The position numbers were made by a program, and so were the translations under genes. Positions 60,094-64,000 of a stretch of DNA of 64,000 nucleotides are shown piece after piece. The stretch covers positions 1 to 64,000 of the forward strand of contig CALKZY010000007.1 in assembly GCA_938002965.1 (NCBI GenBank), read 5' to 3'. A model generated the notes under the pieces. It saw only the letters and a list, made by a program, of their open reading frames with translations. It was not told where the DNA came from and did no database searches. Numbering within the stretch: position 1 is the stretch's first letter; each line of letters starts with the position of its first letter. The stretch is from an uncultured Acidimicrobiales bacterium. GTDB taxonomy: Bacteria > Actinomycetota > Acidimicrobiia > Acidimicrobiales > SZUA-35.

Positions 60094-60275
60094 GGAGGGA
60101 AGAGTCCGTTTCGAGGGTAGTCGTCGGCGTCTGGCCGACCGCTTCCGGATTCGCCGGCCGCCGCCGAAGTGCGTTGCGCAGATGGTATCGAGAGATCAAT
60201 CGTGATTTGCTTCGCGCCTACGGTTTCGACCACAGGAACCGGCTCTGGCGTTACATCGCTATTCCCGTACCACAC
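60090..60275 (-). CDS. Possible 61-residue protein between ligase and HATPase-like genes
   Basis: Starts with GTG at 60275 inside the last codons of the DNA ligase gene and ends with TGA overlapping the ATG of the next gene (ATGA). The product contains a beta-like segment ETVGAKQITIDLSIPS and a polar Ser/Asp/Pro tail; I recognise no domain. The 4-base overlap at its 3' end and the 17-base overlap at its 5' end are typical of coupled genes, which is the main reason to list it. Confidence 0.35.
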   Translation of the reverse strand: MWYGNSDVTPEPVPVVETVGAKQITIDLSIPSAQRTSAAAGESGSGRPDADDYPRNGLFPP

Positions 60276-61209
60276 TGTCGGCTTCACGATCGGTCCGGAC
60301 CCCGCGGTACGTTGGATGACGTAGCATCCCCTCGGTTGGCCACTCGGCAAATTCGACCTCCACGACGACCGTCGGTTCGACCCAGTGGGCGGGCTTGTCC
60401 ATCGGGGGCACCTCGGCAAACGGAGGATTGGTTCGGTCCGTCAACATCGGTTCCAGTCGTCGGCGTTCGTCGTCGGTCAGTCCGGAGCCAACCCGACCAG
60501 CGACAATGAACTGTGACCCGTTCCAGACCCCGACCACGAGCGATCCCAGTCGGCCAGCTAAACCGCCCTGCCCTTCCAGCCACCCCCCAACAACAAACTC
60601 TTGGCGTCGGCGAACCTTTATCTTTAGCCAGCTCTTGCTTCGACTTCCCGGTCGGTAAAGGCTGTCAGTACGTTTCATCACAATGCCTTCGAGCTCCTTA
60701 TCACGGGCGACCTGGAGCATGGAGTCGGCTCCTCCAATGCTGTATGCCGGGACCGACCAGCACGATCCCGGTTCTAGCAAGTCCTCCAGAACTCGACGTC
60801 TGTTGAGATAATCCAATTCCAGTAGCGATCGGCCGTCGAGTCGCAGCAGATCGAAAACGATGAGTGCCACCGGGACGTCATTCAACAGAGCGGTCGCCGG
60901 TTTCTCCACATGAATGCGTCTCTGCAATCGGCCGAACGAGGGTCGATCTTCGTCAAAAGCCACGACTTCCCCATCGAAGGTGACATCGGTTCCGATGGCG
61001 TCGGCGAGTTTGGCCAGCTCAGGAAACGATGACGTGACACGACGGCCGTTGGATGACCAAAGCTCTAGCGAGCTGTTTCGAATATCGGCCATGACCCGCA
61101 TCCCGTCCCACTTGATCTCGGTCGCCCAGCCGTCGCCAGCCGGGATCGAATTGGCAGTGGCGGCCTTCATCGGCTCAATCCACCGATCGTGAGAAGCAGC
61201 GTCAGTCAC
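60259..61209 (-). CDS. ATP-dependent DNA ligase (LigC/LigD ligase-domain type)
   Basis: 316 residues. The nucleotidyl-transfer motif I ATEIKWDGMR carries the adenylated Lys33. Further motifs are SSNGRRVTSSFPEL, FDGEVVAFDEDRPSFGRLQRR, VFDLLRLDGRSLLELDYLNRR and EGIVMKRTDSLYRPGSRSKSWLKIKVRR, followed by an OB-fold domain. It has no polymerase or nuclease domain, so it resembles the stand-alone LigC or the LigD ligase module of bacterial end-joining. No ku gene is in the window. GTG start. Confidence 0.92.
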   Translation of the reverse strand: MTDAASHDRWIEPMKAATANSIPAGDGWATEIKWDGMRVMADIRNSSLELWSSNGRRVTSSFPELAKLADAIGTDVTFDGEVVAFDEDRPSFGRLQRRIHVEKPATALLNDVPVALIVFDLLRLDGRSLLELDYLNRRRVLEDLLEPGSCWSVPAYSIGGADSMLQVARDKELEGIVMKRTDSLYRPGSRSKSWLKIKVRRRQEFVVGGWLEGQGGLAGRLGSLVVGVWNGSQFIVAGRVGSGLTDDERRRLEPMLTDRTNPPFAEVPPMDKPAHWVEPTVVVEVEFAEWPTEGMLRHPTYRGVRTDREADSVVRE

Positions 61210-61385
61210 CTCAACAGTATGGCCAGCGACCTAGGTCGGTCGGGGCCATTCGACCCAAATGAAGCCAGGTGCTTTACCCAGTTGTTCAATCACTTTTGGG
61301 GTATGTCGATAGCCGAAATGTGGCAAATCTAGCTGGCACGTCCCACGCGGACGGATTGAACATAGCAGGCAATGAGGTGCATCCA

Positions 61386-64000
61386 GTGCGGCAACGGCTG
61401 CGATTCATTGGGCGCAGAGCGGTCGCGGCCCTGGCAGCCGTCTCCCTGGTGGCGACGGTGCTGACAGTAGGCGCGCCACCGGCCTCGGCTGCCGCCGCTT
61501 GGGACATGACGGTGTCTCGTACGTCGGCTTCTCCGGCTGACACCGGCACGACGATGGTGTTCACCATCAATGCCCAGTGTTCAGCCTTGGACGAGGCGGT
61601 CTGCCGCAACTCGACCATCACCTGGCCGGGCGACGGCGGTGTCACCACGTACGACTATGCGTCGCATCCGGCCATCCAGTCGCTTACCTATGACGCTGGT
61701 GGTGACGAGTGGACGCTCGATCTCAACGACTCCGTTCGCGCGGGTATCTCACTGCAGTTCACCATCAGGGCGACGGTTGACAATGGGGGAACGCCGGACG
61801 GCACCATCACAACATTTGATCCCACCCTTACCGCTGACAACACCGCCACAATCAACAACTCGGACACCGGTGAATGGAATGCAGTGGCCGAGCTGGCCAT
61901 CGACAAGTACGGCCAGTTCGGGCCTGGCAACGATTTGATTCTTGACACTCCAGTCCGCTACTACCTGAACATTTGCGATCCCAGCTGGGTCCGAGACGAA
62001 CCCGGCCACCTCTGGGTTGAGAACGTGACCTTGGTCGACACGCTTCCGGCCGACGTTGTCTACAACGACTCGTCCGCCGGGGGCGTCTACGACGTCGGTA
62101 CCAATACGGTCACCTGGACGCTGCCCGGACCGATCGAGACCGAGGCGTGCGACGACACCGGCGTTGTCGATGACTGGGTGGAAGTCACCTACCCGTCAAG
62201 TTCCTTCGCGTTGACCACCAGCGTTCAGAATGACGCCACGGTCGAGGGAAACCCGCTCGGCGATGCGGCAACGTTGCTGACTGACAGCGACTCCGAAGCT
62301 CACAGCTTCGTCACCCCGTCATCGAGCGGTACGGCATCCAAATACGCCAGCACACCCTTCTACGGCTCAACCGATATCACCTATGCCGGCGCCGCAGCCC
62401 ACTACTACACCTACTTGAGAGCGGTCAGCAGCAGCACGGCACCCTACTACTTCGTCATGGAAGATCAGATGCCGTGTCTTACGAACGACATCGATACCGG
62501 ACCGTCGGCTCAATACCAGAGCTTGGCCCAAGGCTCAACCTGTACGGACCCTGCCTTCCAGCCTGATCGCGCCGTCGAGTTGACCCTCTACACCAGCAAC
62601 AAGATGGATGGCTTCGACACGGCTGCTGCTTCCGCCCTAACAGCCGTACCTGTTCGGTACACCACCGTTAGCGGTGCCACCGGTTCGGTTGACCTGCCTC
62701 AGTCCAGTTGGTCGAGCAGCTACCGCAGCTGGTTGATCGGCTGGGACGACTTTCTCGCTCAGTCAGGAATCTCCCCGACCGATCCAATCGCGTCGATCAC
62801 ATTCGACAGCCGCGACCTCGATCTTCGGGTCTCTCCAGGAGCCAGTAGCACCGTAGCTGTACTCGGCCTGTATGGAACCATCGCCGAGAGCACTGCCACC
62901 TACCCGATCGTTACCGCCGATCGCGTATGGAACACAGCCTACATCGACTTGTTCGAAGACAAGACTGCGGTCACCCCTTTGGACACGATCAGCGGCACTG
63001 ATGAGGTACTGATCGAAGACCCCGAACCGAGCTTGTCCATGTACAAGTACGACTCCGGTTCCAGTCCGAATAAGTACTTCTACTTCGGTTGGGATCTCAA
63101 CGGCTCACCTCTCCAAGACGGCGAGCAGGTAGTGTTTACCGACTTGTTGCCCGCCGGCTATTCCTACGCCGGGCTTCGCTACGTCGGCTACACCCTGATG
63201 GACCCGAACGATCCCGGTGATCTCTACGCCAGTTCGTGGTATTCGTACCGGTCATCGCCGACGAGTAGTTTTTATCAATACAACTACACCGGCATCGATT
63301 CTCTAGATGATGTGAGTCCTCTCAACTACATTGACGTTGAGATCCTCGACGACTACAACGGGACCGGTCGTGAGCTGGTTCGGGTCACCTACGACGAACC
63401 TCCTACCGGTTGGGAGTACGGCGGCATCGACCCATCGGGCGGGAGCCTGGCGTTCTTCGTGACCCCCGGCGATCTGAGCGTTCCCGGCACCAACACCGCC
63501 CAGATTTACCCGACTGACCCGATAACTCAGGTCAGCTTCGTTTGCTCCGGAAACCCATCGCTCGTCTCCGACCCGAACGACCTCGACGGCGACGGCGAAA
63601 CGGCAGCTGACGATTTCTGCCAGGCCACTCGCACCATCCCCGGTGATACCGCTGCCCTGTACCTGGAAGCCGAGAAGTCGGTCCAGGGTGACGGCGATGC
63701 CGCCATGATGGGCTTCCCGGCCATCGGCCAGATTGACGAGGACGGCGGCACCGGAACCTTTGAGATCTCATTGGAGAACAATGGTGCAGCCAGCGCCGAC
63801 AACATCGTCATCTACGACGTGTTGCCTCACGTTGGCGACACGGCCATCCTCGAGTCGCTGAGCGGTGCCGCTCGGGGCTCGGAGTGGGAACCCACCTTCC
63901 TTGGAGTTGACGCCCTGACCGTACCTTCAGGCGTGCAGATCGAGTACTCCGAGTCAACCACGCCCTGCACCAACGAGTTGGCCACTTCGGGCACCAACCC
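61386..64000 (+). CDS. Large secreted DUF11-repeat surface protein (partial, 3' end outside window)
   Basis: At least 871 residues, open to the end of the window. The GTG start has GAGGTG 6 nt upstream. A signal peptide (RRAVAALAAVSLVATVLTVGAPPASAAAA) is predicted to be cut near residue 35. Several immunoglobulin-like DUF11-type units follow, for example AIDKYGQFGPGNDLILDTPVRYYLNICDPSW...VDTLPADVVYNDSS, and later GTFEISLENNGAASADNIVIYDVLPHVGD. Many Tyr, Ser and Thr but few Cys. An Asp-rich DLDGDGETADD loop may bind calcium. Probably an adhesin or cell-wall stalk protein; the anchoring end is not visible. Confidence 0.85.
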   Translation, partial: MRQRLRFIGRRAVAALAAVSLVATVLTVGAPPASAAAAWDMTVSRTSASPADTGTTMVFTINAQCSALDEAVCRNSTITWPGDGGVTTYDYASHPAIQSLTYDAGGDEWTLDLNDSVRAGISLQFTIRATVDNGGTPDGTITTFDPTLTADNTATINNSDTGEWNAVAELAIDKYGQFGPGNDLILDTPVRYYLNICDPSWVRDEPGHLWVENVTLVDTLPADVVYNDSSAGGVYDVGTNTVTWTLPGPIETEACDDTGVVDDWVEVTYPSSSFALTTSVQNDATVEGNPLGDAATLLTDSDSEAHSFVTPSSSGTASKYASTPFYGSTDITYAGAAAHYYTYLRAVSSSTAPYYFVMEDQMPCLTNDIDTGPSAQYQSLAQGSTCTDPAFQPDRAVELTLYTSNKMDGFDTAAASALTAVPVRYTTVSGATGSVDLPQSSWSSSYRSWLIGWDDFLAQSGISPTDPIASITFDSRDLDLRVSPGASSTVAVLGLYGTIAESTATYPIVTADRVWNTAYIDLFEDKTAVTPLDTISGTDEVLIEDPEPSLSMYKYDSGSSPNKYFYFGWDLNGSPLQDGEQVVFTDLLPAGYSYAGLRYVGYTLMDPNDPGDLYASSWYSYRSSPTSSFYQYNYTGIDSLDDVSPLNYIDVEILDDYNGTGRELVRVTYDEPPTGWEYGGIDPSGGSLAFFVTPGDLSVPGTNTAQIYPTDPITQVSFVCSGNPSLVSDPNDLDGDGETAADDFCQATRTIPGDTAALYLEAEKSVQGDGDAAMMGFPAIGQIDEDGGTGTFEISLENNGAASADNIVIYDVLPHVGDTAILESLSGAARGSEWEPTFLGVDALTVPSGVQIEYSESTTPCTNELATSGTN

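Overview
The window looks like chromosomal core DNA of a free-living actinobacterium, most likely from the class Acidimicrobiia; the class is an inference. Support: a WhiB-type iron-sulfur regulator; a dnaK-grpE-dnaJ-hspR-clpB heat-shock block with a HAIR-like operator; the clpS-DUF2017 pair; DUF4916 and DUF2510 proteins; an F420-type luciferase-like oxidoreductase; a tRNA Glu-Asp-Phe cluster; fairly GC-rich coding DNA; and many genes with a TANNNT box only 6-8 nt upstream of the start codon, the signature of leaderless transcripts. No insertion sequence, prophage, CRISPR array or rRNA was seen.

Layout. 1-1.2 kb: the 3' end of a nonribosomal peptide synthetase (end of adenylation domain, carrier domain, thioesterase). 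1.3-15.6 kb: exported and housekeeping genes, namely a lipoprotein, an RND permease, a kynurenine-formamidase-like hydrolase, a DUF4214/Excalibur exported protein, gpmI, a proline-hydroxylase-like dioxygenase, a GNAT acetyltransferase, a tandem pair of large secreted glycoside-hydrolase-like proteins and exonuclease III. 15.6-20.3 kb: a DUF4916 Nudix-like protein, a fused E1 alpha/beta 2-oxoacid dehydrogenase, a DUF2510/scramblase-like protein and a methyltransferase. 20.4-27.2 kb: the heat-shock operon. 27.2-35.5 kb: an aldo-keto reductase, an ECF42-like sigma factor beside its YCII/DGPF partner, a carboxylate-amine ligase, purA and purB. 35.6-37.7 kb: a coiled-coil protein, three tRNAs, DUF2017 and clpS. 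37.8-49.9 kb: a double AhpD-like protein and a full aerobic oxidase locus: divergent ctaA and ctaB, then a CtaD-like and a CtaE-like protein that have lost the metal-ligand signatures, a membrane protein, and the true caa3-type subunits II, I, III and IV with CtaG. 49.9-55.1 kb: pdxH, a luciferase-like oxidoreductase, a poly-gamma-glutamate-hydrolase-like protein, a ccdA-tlpA thiol-redox pair that fits cytochrome maturation, and a WhiB7-like gene behind an attenuator-like leader. 55.1-64 kb: two glycosyltransferases, an acyl-ACP thioesterase, orn and dut diverging from one shared -10 region, an HATPase-like protein, an ATP-dependent DNA ligase, and the 5' part of a large exported DUF11-type protein that runs off the end.

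The two points I rate most interesting are the ligand-less 'shadow' oxidase subunits encoded directly upstream of the catalytic ones, and the WhiB7-like gene preceded by a 66-codon reading frame with a near-perfect ribosome binding site and then an intrinsic terminator. All functional assignments rest on recognising motifs by eye; no database search was run.
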